Shown: one piece after another, positions 1-8,599 of the stretch | How the letters are laid out: every line of letters starts with the position of its first letter | How positions within the stretch are numbered: position 1 is the first letter of the stretch | Origin: Bacteroidales bacterium | Lineage (GTDB): Bacteria > Bacteroidota > Bacteroidia > Bacteroidales > Paludibacteraceae | Direction of reading: 5' to 3' | Assembly (NCBI GenBank): GCA_900769555.1 | Contig: CAAGHA010000163.1 | Span: forward strand, 1 to 22,771 | DNA: 22,771 bases | The notes under the pieces: model-generated | Databases searched by the model: none | What the model was told of the DNA's origin: nothing | What the model saw: the letters and a program-made list of their open reading frames with translations, nothing else | Position numbers and translations under genes: made by a program

Positions 1-51
1 AAACTTAATTTTGAGGCTCCTGTTAAATGCTTTTTCAATTCTTTACTTTAA

Positions 52-83
52 TTTTGCATTTGCTATTGGACTCTACATTGTTA
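52..83 (+). repeat. 32-bp repeat upstream of the M16 protease gene, left copy
   Basis: The segment begins TTTTGCATTTGCTATTGG and recurs in inverted orientation at 22740-22771 with one mismatch (T at position 78 here, C in the other copy read on its own strand). Relative to its neighbouring gene each copy has the same orientation: here the repeat ends 94 bp before the protease start codon. It could be a shared upstream regulatory element or part of a dispersed repeat. The match is seen directly; the role is unknown. Confidence 0.75.
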
Positions 84-126
84 GAATTATCCGTCAGATT
101 TATAACAAATTAAAAATAAATATCGT

Positions 127-146
127 AATTTATAGAAGTTACCTTA
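127..146 (-). repeat. Short intergenic repeat, copy a
   Basis: Read on the minus strand this is TAAGGTAACTTCTATAAATT, matching the core AAGGTAACTTCTATAAAT found at five other intergenic places in the window. It lies directly upstream of, and overlaps by two bases, the -7 box of the protease gene, so it may affect that promoter. Confidence 0.6.
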
Positions 147-152
147 TCTTTG
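145..152 (+). promoter_or_regulatory. Candidate -7 promoter box of the M16 protease gene
   Basis: TATCTTTG fits the Bacteroidota -7 consensus TAnnTTTG and sits 25 bp before the start codon at 178. I see no good TTTG -33 element at the usual distance. The same octamer occurs before the gene at the right end of the window. Confidence 0.45.
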
Positions 153-177
153 TTCATATTTTTGAATTTGATATTGT

Positions 178-2982
178 ATGAAAAAATTGTTTTTTATTGT
201 TGCCGTATTAGGGGCAACTTTCTCATTATTTTCGCAGAGTAATGAAATTAAAATGGATCCGGCCATTCGATATGGTATGTTGGATAATGGGTTAACCTAC
301 TATATCAGACATAATGATGTAGTTCCGGAAAGAGCTGATTTTTATATCGTTCAAAATGTGGGAGCAATCTTAGAAGAAGATAGCCAGAATGGGTTGGCTC
401 ACTTTTTGGAACACATGGCTTTTAACGGAACAAAGAATTTCCCTGATAAGAAAATCATTGATTATTTGGAGAGCATCGGGGTGCAGTTTGGTAATAATAT
501 CAATGCATACACCTCTTTGGATGAAACGGTGTATAATTTAAAGTCAGTCCCAACCAATCGTCAATCCATAGTCGATACGGCTTTATTGATTCTGCATGAT
601 TGGTCTGGATATATTTCGTTGGAAGAGGAGGAGATTGACAAAGAAAGGGGAGTGATTCGCGAGGAGTGGAGAACGCGTTTCAACTCCAATCGTCGTTTAT
701 GGAAGGCTTCATTACCAATATTGTATGCCAATTCTCGCTATGCCAATCGAGATGTGATAGGAGATACAGCGGTAATTTCTAATTTTAAATATCAGACGTT
801 AAAGGATTTTTATCATAAATGGTATCGACCAGATTTACAAGCGATAATCATCGTAGGAGATGTAGATGTTGATGAAGTCGAAAAGAAGATAAAAGCATAT
901 TGGAAAGATATTCCGAAGCGAGAAAATCCGACCCCTCGTCCGCTTTTCTATCTGATGAAAGATCAAAAACCCATTGTTTGTATTTTAAAGGATGCTGAGG
1001 CAAAAACATCTCGTATTCAAATCGATTATCGTCATGCACCAATGAATGATGCATTAAAAGCGAGTGAATTGGGTTATATCTATAATTTGATGCAGTCTTT
1101 GATTATCAAGATGTTGAGTGATCGTTTGGATGAAATTTCGATGAAGGTCGATGCGCCGTATGCAGGGGCATATACCGGATTTGGAGAGTTGGTAAAGACC
1201 TGTGACGCATTTACGTTGTTGGCTGTTGCCAAAGAGGGTAAAGAGGAGGCAACGTTGAAAATATTGTTGCAAGAGGCAGAACGTATGGGGCGTTATGGCT
1301 TTACGTTGAGTGAATTGGATCGTGCGAAAGCCGATATGTTGAGTAATTATGAAAAGGCATTTAATGAACGCTCTAAAACCAAAAATAATTCGTATGTGAA
1401 TGAGTATGTTCGTAATTTCTTGGATTTTGAACCTGTTCCGGGTATTGAATGGGAGTATGAATTTGTAAATAAGGTTTTACCGATTATTTCATTGCAAGAC
1501 ATCAATAAGTATGCAGGCGCTTTTGTGCTTCCGAAAGATGTTACCATCTTAATGACCGGCCCCGATAATGCAAACGTGAAATTCCCTACAGAACAACGTT
1601 CCATCGAGATATTAGATAGTGTAAAACTATTGGATATTAAGCCTTATACAGAGAATGTTTTGCCTGCAAATTTATTGAGAAAAACTCCTAAATCAGGTTC
1701 TGTAAAAAAAGTGTCGAAAATAGCTGATTTTGAAGGCGTGTCTGAATGGACTCTAAGTAATGGAATGAAGATCGTTTTGAAACCGACAAAGTTGAAAGAG
1801 GATGAAATATTGCTATATGGTTACAGCAAAGGAGGAGTTTCGTTAATAGATGATCCGAAGAACTATTCATCTGCAAACTTAGCAGTATCTGTAGCGGTCA
1901 ATAATGGCTATGGAGAGTATAATTTGATGGATTTGAATAAGGTATTGGCAGGAAAATATGTGCGTTTGGTTCCTTCTATCGGTGTTTATGAAGAGTCGTT
2001 TTCCGGAAACTCCTCTGTGAAGGATTTTGAGTCGTTGATGCAGTTGGTTTATTTATTATTCAAAGGAACAAGAAGAGATGACGAAAGTTTTCAATCATTG
2101 ATGAATCAGTATCATACCTCTTTGTTGAATGCATCAAAAGATCCGGCGAAGGTTTTCTCAGACTCTGTTCAAATTTTAGCCAATAACAGACATCCAAGAA
2201 CGATGCCTTTTACATTGGAGCGATTGTCCACTGTATCTCAAAAAACTTCGTTAGAGGTGTTTGATGATCGTTTTGAAGATCCGAAAGATTTTACATTGTT
2301 TATTGTCGGAAATATTGATGAGAAAACGATGAAGCCTATTATTGAAAACTATTTGGGAGGCATTCCGGCTCAAAAGAAACGAGCTCAGGAAGAATGGAAA
2401 GATTTGCAAATTCGTCGTCCGAAAGGAACGATTAATTCTGTTTTCTCGCAAAAAATGGAAGTCCCAAAATCCTCTAATTTTGTTTTGATTTCAGGGGATA
2501 TGGCCTACAATTTAAGAAATAAATTGATGTTGCAATTGGTTGCAGATATTTTGGATATTCGTTATTTTGAATCGTTGAGAGAGATGGAGGGGGGAACATA
2601 CGGAGTTTCTGTTTCCGGTGCTTTGTCAAGAATTCCTCTTGAATATGCTTCTCTACAAATGAGATTTGATACAGATCCGGAGTTTCAAGCAAAATTAATG
2701 CCGTTGATTTTTGAGGGAATTGATAACTTTATTAAAAACGGTCCTTCTGATTCTGATTTTAAGAAGGTTAAGGAGAATTTACGCAACAAGTTTATTGAGA
2801 GTAAAAAAGAGAATAATTGGCATTTAAATTCTTTGGTTTCTTACTATAAAGATGGTTGGAATTTGGAGAATGATTATCTATCTACGTTAGATAGTATCAC
2901 ACAAGAGGATTTGCGCCTTCTTTTAACTGCTTTGTATGACCAAGGAAATGTATTGAAAGTGGTAATGAATGGTGAGAGATAA
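178..2982 (+). CDS. Exported M16 family zinc metalloprotease (pitrilysin-like)
   Basis: Peptidase of the pitrilysin/insulinase clan, which uses an inverted zinc motif to degrade peptides. The 934-residue length fits the two-repeat form found in Bacteroidota. A signal peptide covers about residues 1-20 (MKKLFFIVAVLGATFSLFSQ), so the enzyme is exported, probably to the periplasm or outer membrane. The zinc and catalytic motif HFLEH is at residues 75-79 within the first M16 domain, and the downstream acidic EIDKERGVIREEW segment (about 150-165) carries the third ligand region. The second half, about 520-930, looks like the inactive M16 repeat pair that completes the chamber. ATG at 178 puts the signal peptide at the very N-terminus. 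It is monocistronic, with a -7 box before it and a strong terminator after it. Substrate unknown. Confidence 0.93.
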   Translation: MKKLFFIVAVLGATFSLFSQSNEIKMDPAIRYGMLDNGLTYYIRHNDVVPERADFYIVQNVGAILEEDSQNGLAHFLEHMAFNGTKNFPDKKIIDYLESIGVQFGNNINAYTSLDETVYNLKSVPTNRQSIVDTALLILHDWSGYISLEEEEIDKERGVIREEWRTRFNSNRRLWKASLPILYANSRYANRDVIGDTAVISNFKYQTLKDFYHKWYRPDLQAIIIVGDVDVDEVEKKIKAYWKDIPKRENPTPRPLFYLMKDQKPIVCILKDAEAKTSRIQIDYRHAPMNDALKASELGYIYNLMQSLIIKMLSDRLDEISMKVDAPYAGAYTGFGELVKTCDAFTLLAVAKEGKEEATLKILLQEAERMGRYGFTLSELDRAKADMLSNYEKAFNERSKTKNNSYVNEYVRNFLDFEPVPGIEWEYEFVNKVLPIISLQDINKYAGAFVLPKDVTILMTGPDNANVKFPTEQRSIEILDSVKLLDIKPYTENVLPANLLRKTPKSGSVKKVSKIADFEGVSEWTLSNGMKIVLKPTKLKEDEILLYGYSKGGVSLIDDPKNYSSANLAVSVAVNNGYGEYNLMDLNKVLAGKYVRLVPSIGVYEESFSGNSSVKDFESLMQLVYLLFKGTRRDDESFQSLMNQYHTSLLNASKDPAKVFSDSVQILANNRHPRTMPFTLERLSTVSQKTSLEVFDDRFEDPKDFTLFIVGNIDEKTMKPIIENYLGGIPAQKKRAQEEWKDLQIRRPKGTINSVFSQKMEVPKSSNFVLISGDMAYNLRNKLMLQLVADILDIRYFESLREMEGGTYGVSVSGALSRIPLEYASLQMRFDTDPEFQAKLMPLIFEGIDNFIKNGPSDSDFKKVKENLRNKFIESKKENNWHLNSLVSYYKDGWNLENDYLSTLDSITQEDLRLLLTALYDQGNVLKVVMNGER

Positions 2983-3000
2983 TTTAAGGTAACTTCTATC
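2981..3000 (+). repeat. Short intergenic repeat, copy b
   Basis: AATTTAAGGTAACTTCTATC overlaps the last bases of the protease stop codon and carries the family core AAGGTAACTTCTAT. It is inverted relative to copy a, so the two copies bracket the protease gene as an inverted pair. Confidence 0.6.
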
Positions 3001-3026
3001 AATCACACCAATTTATATATTAAACA

Positions 3027-3062
3027 AAAAACCGAGATGCCATTTGAGACATCTCGGTTTTT
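3027..3062. terminator. Bidirectional intrinsic terminator
   Basis: A 13-bp perfect stem pairs AAAAACCGAGATG with CATCTCGGTTTTT around a 10-base loop, with A/T runs on both sides. It lies between the convergent protease gene (ends 2982) and LRR gene (ends 3103) and can serve both. Confidence 0.9.
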
Positions 3063-3102
3063 GTTTTTCGTTTGACAAGTATACAAACTCTTTTGAAACG
3101 TT

Positions 3103-4152
3103 TTATTTGACCATCACTTTTACGCTGCTTCCGTTGGCAACCACGATATAGACACCTTTGTCAAGACGCTCCGGCTTACCAAAGTTTATTCCTGATGTGC
3201 TGTAAACTTCATAATCAGCAACGCCCTCAACTTCAAGCGTGTTCTCCTTGAAACGTACTACAAACTCATCGGCTAATATATCGGCAACTGTCGTTTTGTT
3301 TCCTTCAAAATCTACTCCTATAATATTTGTAAATTCGCTCCATTCCTTTGCACTCTTATAGGCATCGACACTAGCCATAGGAACATAGATGGGTGTTGAC
3401 TTATCAACTTCATAGAAAACTTTATTGCCACACCATGGAGGAGTTACAGATTTACTTATGATATACGTAAGCCCCTTACACTCCCAAAAAGCAAAGCTTT
3501 GAATGTACTCAATCCCTTCTGGAATCGTAATGCATGTTAGGGCTGAACAATATTCGAAAGCTGCTGATCCAATTGTGGTTATACTTTTAGGAATTTCGAC
3601 GTTGGTAAGAAATTCACAATTGGAGAACGTCCCCTCTTCAATCTTTGTTACTCCTTCTGGAATTGTCACGTCCGTAAGAGAACTGCAACCATAAAAAGCC
3701 CATCCTCCAATCTCGGTCAGTCCCTGTGGGAGGGTAATGGAAGTAAGGGATTTACATTCAAAGAAAGTTTCCCTCCCAATCTTTATCATCCCTTCGTGGA
3801 GTGTTATGCAAGTAAGAGAACTGCAACCATAGAAAGCATCCTCTTTAATCTCTGTTACCCCTTCGGAAATTGTTATGCAGGTAAGGGAATCGCAATTCTC
3901 GAAAGCCTCATGTCCAATCTCAATCACTTTGTACTCCTCACCCTCATAAGTTACGGTCGCTGGAATGATGACATCGCCGGAATACTCATTGTCATGAGAG
4001 TTGTAATAATCACCTTTGTAAGTCACAGAGGCAGTTTTATTTACCGAATCAAAATTGTAATAGATTCCGTCCACCTCTGTATCTGATGCTATTGCGCTGA
4101 ATGTGGTCAGTAATATGGAGATGAAAAACGTTGAAAATTTTCTAAATTTCAT
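3103..4152 (-). CDS. BspA-like leucine-rich repeat surface protein with T9SS type A sorting tail
   Basis: 349-residue secreted protein. Residues 1-22 form a signal peptide ending around IASD. From about 78 to 225 there are six to seven repeats of roughly 23 residues with the LRR_5 (BspA/TpLRR) pattern, such as AFYGCSSLTCITLHEG and AFEYCSALTCITIPEG. A conserved cap, VPMASVDAYKSAKEWSEF, follows at about 257-275. The last ~60 residues (YSTSGI, then LDKGVYIVVANGSSVKVMVK) fit a type A C-terminal sorting domain, so the protein should be exported by the type IX system and anchored at the surface. Family members bind host or matrix proteins or serve in adhesion; the ligand here is unknown. It starts 32 bp after the M48 gene stop and may be read from the rlmI promoter. 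Its base composition looks more GC-rich than the neighbours, which may indicate transfer. Confidence 0.9.
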   Translation of the reverse strand: MKFRKFSTFFISILLTTFSAIASDTEVDGIYYNFDSVNKTASVTYKGDYYNSHDNEYSGDVIIPATVTYEGEEYKVIEIGHEAFENCDSLTCITISEGVTEIKEDAFYGCSSLTCITLHEGMIKIGRETFFECKSLTSITLPQGLTEIGGWAFYGCSSLTDVTIPEGVTKIEEGTFSNCEFLTNVEIPKSITTIGSAAFEYCSALTCITIPEGIEYIQSFAFWECKGLTYIISKSVTPPWCGNKVFYEVDKSTPIYVPMASVDAYKSAKEWSEFTNIIGVDFEGNKTTVADILADEFVVRFKENTLEVEGVADYEVYSTSGINFGKPERLDKGVYIVVANGSSVKVMVK

Positions 4153-4184
4153 GATTGCACAATTTTGTATGAAATTTAATGTAT

Positions 4185-5426
4185 CTATTTCAAATTCTCT
4201 AAACGTTGAAGCAATGTTGGATGAGAATAGTGGAAGAACACATATCTTGGATGAGGATTTAAGTTTGATAGGGAAGAGGTGGATAACTTCTTCAAAGCTT
4301 CCCCTAACGGTCTCCCTAATCCGTTATTTTTAGCGAAATTATCTGCTTGGAATTCATTCTTTCGAGAAATAACGTTGATAAAGATACCCAAGAAAGTAGA
4401 AACAGGTGTGTAAAGAATTCCGAAGACGATTACTCCAAATTGGAAAGAAGGATGTGTGCTTCCCAAAGCCTCGGCAATGTAAAGATTACCATTTTCAGGC
4501 GTACCTAATGCAATTGACAATAGATAGAACATAATACCGGTATTGATGATGGAAAGAACCAACATCATTAGCGTATGTTTATGTTTATAATGACCTATTT
4601 CGTGAGCCAAAACAGCAACAATCTCTTCCGGTGTTAATTTTTCAATCAATGTATCATAAAGAACAATTCTTTTCTTTTTTCCTAATCCGCTGAAGTAGGC
4701 ATTGGCTTTTGTTGTTCTTTTAGATCCATCAATAACGAACAAATTGTCTAATTCGAATCCAACCTTCTGACAAAAATCTTCAATTTGATTTCTTAATTCA
4801 CCCTCTTCCAACGGAGTTTGTTTATTAAACAAAGGAACAATTAAATTAGAATAAAACATCATCATGAAAATGGATAACAAAGACATAAATCCCCAGCCGA
4901 TGATCCAGAAAAAACTTCCGGTATATTGGTAAATAAGCATTAATAACGAGATGATTACACCTCCTAATAATGCGGTCATTATCCATTCTTTGAGAATATC
5001 TGTAACAAATAATTTTGGAGTCATTTTATTAAATCCAAATCGTTCTTCAATTTTGAACGTTTTATAGTATGCAAAAGGAATTGTTATCAAGTCATTTGCA
5101 ATGTACAGCATTCCAAAGAATAGGAGAGCGATTAGAATTGTGTTGTCAGACATTCCTCTTGCAATGTTGTCAAAAAATGCAAATCCGAACAAAAAAAACA
5201 TCAATAACATCACCAAGAATGAAAATAGTCCGGAAGCTTGAGCAAATTTGTAGTTTGCTGCAAAATACTCTTTTTGTTGTTCAACCTTTTCAGCATCGTA
5301 CAATCCTTTCAGTTCCGTTGGTATTCCTTTGGATGATTGCTTCTTATTTAGAAAATCCAAGTAGGTATTTAGTAGATAGTCGCAAGTTATAATTGCGATG
5401 ATTATCCAAAATAGAGTAGTGTACAT
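4185..5426 (-). CDS. M48 family integral membrane metalloprotease (Ste24 / CAAX prenyl protease type)
   Basis: 413-residue zinc protease of the inner membrane. The N-terminal half has the Ste24-type membrane domain, with hydrophobic spans near residues 1-20, 65-88, 97-118, 150-168 and 172-195. The catalytic motif HEIGH is at 275-279, and the third zinc ligand is Glu358 in RKNEFQADNFA. The segment SKRTTKANAYFSGLGKKKR (235-253) is typical of the Ste24 branch rather than HtpX. Bacterial members have no prenylated substrates to process and probably act in membrane protein quality control; that role is inferred. The stop codon of rlmI lies 12 bp upstream of this start, so the two form an operon. 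The C-terminus (ATLLQRLENL-type motif before the stop) looks complete. Confidence 0.93.
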   Translation of the reverse strand: MYTTLFWIIIAIITCDYLLNTYLDFLNKKQSSKGIPTELKGLYDAEKVEQQKEYFAANYKFAQASGLFSFLVMLLMFFLFGFAFFDNIARGMSDNTILIALLFFGMLYIANDLITIPFAYYKTFKIEERFGFNKMTPKLFVTDILKEWIMTALLGGVIISLLMLIYQYTGSFFWIIGWGFMSLLSIFMMMFYSNLIVPLFNKQTPLEEGELRNQIEDFCQKVGFELDNLFVIDGSKRTTKANAYFSGLGKKKRIVLYDTLIEKLTPEEIVAVLAHEIGHYKHKHTLMMLVLSIINTGIMFYLLSIALGTPENGNLYIAEALGSTHPSFQFGVIVFGILYTPVSTFLGIFINVISRKNEFQADNFAKNNGLGRPLGEALKKLSTSSLSNLNPHPRYVFFHYSHPTLLQRLENLK

Positions 5427-5438
5427 TTTAATTTTATT

Positions 5439-6626
5439 TTATTCAACGTATAAAACTAACCCCTTTAGGTATTCACCTTCGGGATGATAAATATTTACCG
5501 GATGGTCTGCCGGTTGCTCCAATTGGTGTAAGATTCTTACATTCCGACCACTCATTGCGGCAGCACTAAAGACAGCCAATCTGAATTGTTCTTTATTAAC
5601 AGCTTGAGAGCAAGAGAAAGTAAAGAGTATTCCTCCTTTTTTTATTTTTTCAAAAGCTTTGGCATTCAACTTTTTATATCCTTGCAAAGCATTACGGAGT
5701 ACGTCTCTATGTTTTGCGAATGCAGGAGGATCAAGAATAATTAAATTATATTCGTCTTTTTTAATTTCGTCTAAGAATTTAAATGCATCAGTTGCGTATG
5801 CATTATGTCTGGAATCATTAGGAAAGTTTAATTCCACATTTTTGTTTGTCAATTCTATGGCTTTTGCAGAACTATCAACTGAATCAACTTGCAAAGCACC
5901 TCCTCGCATGGCATAAAAAGAGAAACCACCCGTATAGCAAAACATATTCAAAATCTTCCTCTCTTTGGAGTATTTTTCCAACAAAGAGCGATTTTCCCTT
6001 TGGTCGATAAAGAATCCTGTTTTTTGTCCTTTCAGCCAATCTACATGAAAAAGCAATCCGTTCTCTTTGGCTATACAATCATCATTGCATTCTCCAATCA
6101 GATAGCCGTCTTCAACTTGTATGTTTGCTTTATAGGGAAGGGTAGATTCTGATTTGTAGAAAACATTTTTAATTTTCCCTTGAAAAACATCTATAATTGC
6201 ATTGGCAATTTCCATTCGTATGGTATGCATTCCCACCGAATGAGCTTGAACAACAGCAGTATCGCCATAGATATCCACAATTAATCCGGGCAAACAATCG
6301 CCCTCACCATGTATCAATCGAAAAGAGTCATTATCCTCTCTGATTAAGTTTAAAGACTTTCTTAACTGATAGGCATTGAAAATTCGTTCTTTCCAGAAGG
6401 AAACATCAATTTTAGTTGAATCGAAGGATAATATTCTAACTGCAATTGAACCTATTTGATAGTGTCCTATTGCACAATAATTCCCACTACAGTCGAAAAT
6501 TTCAACCAAATCACCTTCTGCCGGAGTGCCGGAAATCTTTTGTATGGCACCTGAAAATACCCAAGGGTGAAAGCGTTTTAGCGACTCTTCTTTTTTGGGT
6601 TTTAGGTATATTTTTGCTGTTACCAT
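5439..6626 (-). CDS. rlmI: 23S rRNA cytosine C5-methyltransferase RlmI (class I SAM-dependent)
   Basis: 395 residues, the normal length for the RlmI/RlmK branch, which makes 5-methylcytosine at position 1962 (E. coli numbering) of 23S rRNA. The N-terminal PUA domain (1-75) carries LKRFHPWVFSGAI. The family signature GQKTGFFIDQR is near residue 200. SAM motif I (LNMFCYTGGFSFYA) follows at about 230, then the LDPPAFAK active-site motif (about 298) and the catalytic cysteine motif FTFSCSQAV (about 336). The ATG at 6626 gives the expected PUA start. It is the first gene of a minus-strand operon with the M48 protease 12 bp downstream. A related family member with other rRNA specificity cannot be excluded. 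Confidence 0.88.
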   Translation of the reverse strand: MVTAKIYLKPKKEESLKRFHPWVFSGAIQKISGTPAEGDLVEIFDCSGNYCAIGHYQIGSIAVRILSFDSTKIDVSFWKERIFNAYQLRKSLNLIREDNDSFRLIHGEGDCLPGLIVDIYGDTAVVQAHSVGMHTIRMEIANAIIDVFQGKIKNVFYKSESTLPYKANIQVEDGYLIGECNDDCIAKENGLLFHVDWLKGQKTGFFIDQRENRSLLEKYSKERKILNMFCYTGGFSFYAMRGGALQVDSVDSSAKAIELTNKNVELNFPNDSRHNAYATDAFKFLDEIKKDEYNLIILDPPAFAKHRDVLRNALQGYKKLNAKAFEKIKKGGILFTFSCSQAVNKEQFRLAVFSAAAMSGRNVRILHQLEQPADHPVNIYHPEGEYLKGLVLYVE

Positions 6627-6648
6627 TTTTTTGTTTATTTCTTTTTTG

Positions 6649-6678
6649 CGAATTTACTCCTTTTTTCTGTAGTGGCAA
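6649..6678 (-). promoter_or_regulatory. Candidate rlmI promoter
   Basis: On the minus strand TTTG (6678-6675) is followed 18 bases later by TAAATTCG (6656-6649), one base off the Bacteroidota -7 consensus TAnnTTTG. It sits 22 bp upstream of the rlmI start. Confidence 0.4.
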
Positions 6679-6824
6679 AATCTTTTTTTGAAATAGGTGT
6701 CAAATCTTATTTCGGATACTTTTGAATACATTTTATTTATCTTGCTATTTTTCATTTAGTTACGATGATCGCATTGCTCATATATTAATAGCAATCTAAA
6801 CATAATTCCTTACAAAACCATTTT

Positions 6825-6850
6825 GACCTAATTTATAGAAATTATTTTAA
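6825..6850 (-). repeat. Short intergenic repeat, copy c
   Basis: On the plus strand GACCTAATTTATAGAA (6825-6840) is identical to 16 bases inside copy e (14142-14157). On the minus strand it reads as the family core with TAATTTCTATAAATTAGGTC. It lies in the rlmI-tspO spacer. Confidence 0.6.
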
Positions 6851-7118
6851 GTGTGTTGTTTATTGCAGATTTTTTGGCAGGATAAAGTTAGTAAGTTCTA
6901 TGTGGTGACCATCTATGCGTCTAGTTTTCAGACTCTTCGTTTTGGGTTATTGTTACTACGATCGTAATGTTTACCGGACAAAAGTTAACGTAAATCAATC
7001 CTAATTTCTCAAATATATTCAGTAAAAACACAAACTGTTTTCTTCGTTTAAATTCATTCTTCGGTATATGTATATCCTTATGGCGCAATATACATGTAAT
7101 ATAACCTTAAATAGTTTC

Positions 7119-7586
7119 TCAATTGTTGATAAAGATAAACAAATTAAGGTATGTTGCTAAGAATAACCATGCCAAGTATGGATAAAATAGGTATGCAGAG
7201 ACTTTCTTAATAGGATAAGTTTTAAGGATGTAACCAATAACAACAGCATCCAAAAGTAAAATTATAACAGTTCCGTAGGCAGGATTTTCCAAATAAAAGA
7301 AGAAAAAACTCCATAGAAAGTTCAGACACAATTGCAAGAGAAACAATACGACACAACTACTTTTTTTTATTTCTTTTGATATGATAATTAATCCAATTGA
7401 TATTCCCATTAAAATATACAAAATTCCCCATACGATAGGGAAAACGTAGCTTGGAGGTGTTATTTGTGATTTCTCTAAAAACGGATACCAATTGATGAGT
7501 GCGTCGGTTTGTAAATGTTGAGCACTGAAACCGGTGATAAGACAAATGGCAATGGATATAAAGATGGTTATGATATTCTTAAGCAT
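7119..7586 (-). CDS. tspO: TspO/MBR family membrane protein (tryptophan-rich sensory protein)
   Basis: 155 residues, the standard family length, with five hydrophobic spans covering most of the chain. Family motifs are visible: ITPPSYVFPIVWGILYILMG (about 41-60), NFLWSFFFF (about 88-96) and YLAWLFLATYLNLFIF near the end. TspO proteins bind porphyrins and related ligands in the membrane and are implicated in tetrapyrrole or stress responses; the physiological role in Bacteroidota is not settled. The gene is on its own, with about 90 bp between it and the upstream unknown gene on the same strand, so co-transcription is possible. Confidence 0.95.
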   Translation of the reverse strand: MLKNIITIFISIAICLITGFSAQHLQTDALINWYPFLEKSQITPPSYVFPIVWGILYILMGISIGLIIISKEIKKSSCVVLFLLQLCLNFLWSFFFFYLENPAYGTVIILLLDAVVIGYILKTYPIKKVSAYLFYPYLAWLFLATYLNLFIFINN

Positions 7587-7676
7587 ATAGTTTAATATTG
7601 GTTTATATCAGTTATTTAACACTATAAACAGATATATCCCTATATTGTTTAAGAAATCACCTTATTTACAGAAATC

Positions 7677-8225
7677 TTATTGTAAGGCTTCAAATCTGTA
7701 ACCCAATTGTTTCAATTCGATGGCTGCCCCAATTCTGAACAAAACTTTACAACTTCTTGCAAAAATATGAAATGCCATATTGCTTTGTGGTTCAATTTCT
7801 TCTTTACGAATAGTATTAATGGCTGTTTGTGCGCATCTTCTAACCATGTTTTCTCTTTCTATAGCCTCTTGACTTTTCAATGGCAGTCCGATGATATTTT
7901 GCAAGATATGTTCGTCCATGTCGTCAAACCCTCTTGGTCCATAGTAGGAAGAATAGCTTTTTCTAGATTCAATCTCCCAATTTTTATCCCAACCATTGGC
8001 AATGGCCATTCCGATGTAGGCAGCCCATGCCACAGCAACGGTAGGGTAGTCTTTAACGTTTGGAACAGCATCTGCCATATATTCAGGAGCGATTTCATCC
8101 CATCGTTTATCAAGGTCTTCAGATGTCAATAGTGTCCCATCTAGAAAATGATAGGAGGTACACATTTTAAGAAGTTCTTTTTGAAGTTTTTCCTCAAAAT
8201 CTTGCAGATATAATTTATTTAACAT
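7677..8225 (-). CDS. Conserved hypothetical protein, 182 residues
   Basis: I do not recognise a named family. The sequence is soluble, without a signal peptide, and looks mostly helical. Notable stretches are TVAVAWAAYIGMAIANGWDKNW (near residues 62-83, written in full elsewhere only as this helix), SYYGPRGFDDMDEHILQ and a C-terminal SNMAFHIFARSCKVLFRIG. The balanced composition and the -7 box TACCTTTG 20 bp upstream support a real gene. Similar proteins probably exist across Bacteroidales, but that is an impression, not a search result. It may share a transcript with tspO 90 bp downstream. Confidence 0.75.
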   Translation of the reverse strand: MLNKLYLQDFEEKLQKELLKMCTSYHFLDGTLLTSEDLDKRWDEIAPEYMADAVPNVKDYPTVAVAWAAYIGMAIANGWDKNWEIESRKSYSSYYGPRGFDDMDEHILQNIIGLPLKSQEAIERENMVRRCAQTAINTIRKEEIEPQSNMAFHIFARSCKVLFRIGAAIELKQLGYRFEALQ

Positions 8226-8245
8226 GTTTTGATTAATTTGAAATG

Positions 8246-8253
8246 CAAAGGTA
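8246..8253 (-). promoter_or_regulatory. Candidate -7 promoter box of the 182-residue protein gene
   Basis: The minus strand reads TACCTTTG, an exact TAnnTTTG match, 20 bp before the start codon at 8225. No clear -33 TTTG is seen at the standard distance. Confidence 0.45.
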
Positions 8254-8396
8254 GCAAATAATTGGGTGTCGGTAATTCTTATTGACAGAAAAATTTTTTA
8301 TTCTGATTTTTTTTTTCTAAACGAACAGATTATTTCAAGCACCATTCGCCGGAGACGACGTGTAGAATAATTTTAAAAAGTGTATATTTGCCCTCC

Positions 8397-8472
8397 GTAG
8401 GGACACGGCATGCCGAGTCCGTTAATAACGAAATCCATAACCGATAATGGTCACGCCGATTCCGTACGAGAG
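8397..8472 (+). repeat. REP-like unit R1 upstream of the RAYT gene
   Basis: Starts GTAGGGACACGGCATGCCGA and ends near CCGTACGAG; about 74 bp, nearly identical to R2 and R4. It contains the imperfect palindrome GGACACGGCATGCCGAGTCC and a second half with GGTCACGCCGATTCC. Its GC content is far above the surroundings. It lies 114 bp before R2 in the same orientation. Confidence 0.85.
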
Positions 8473-8510
8473 AGTTACGAGCAGGATTTATAGAATATTG
8501 TACAACAGTT

Positions 8511-8586
8511 GTAGGGACACGGCATACCGAGTCCGTTAATAATAAAATCCATAACCGATAATGGTCATGCCGAGTCCGTACGAGAA
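8511..8586 (+). repeat. REP-like unit R2, in the leader of the RAYT gene
   Basis: Same 74-bp unit as R1 with five substitutions seen by eye. It ends 13 bp before the RAYT start codon, so a folded REP stem would lie right at the ribosome-entry region of the transposase mRNA. Confidence 0.85.
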
Positions 8587-8599
8587 GAGAATTATAGAT

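Larger units (their letters stand above)
6627..7118. other. Non-coding spacer between rlmI and tspO
   Basis: About 490 bp without a credible gene. It holds the candidate rlmI promoter at its left end, one copy of the short interspersed repeat (6825-6850) and a 10-bp palindrome TACGATCGTA at 6957-6966. The part from about 6870 to 7000 is visibly less AT-rich than its surroundings but stopped in all frames; it may be a remnant of something inserted and lost. No terminator for tspO is evident. Confidence 0.5.

Noticed and set aside
848..2692. Several minus-strand open frames of 60-90 codons opposite the M16 protease gene
   Set aside because: They lie antisense to a gene with a complete, recognisable protein family and show no family sequence, promoter or start context.
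6870..7000. Possible decayed transposase in the rlmI-tspO spacer
   Set aside because: The composition shift is suggestive, but all frames are stopped early and I could not identify a conserved motif or terminal repeat.
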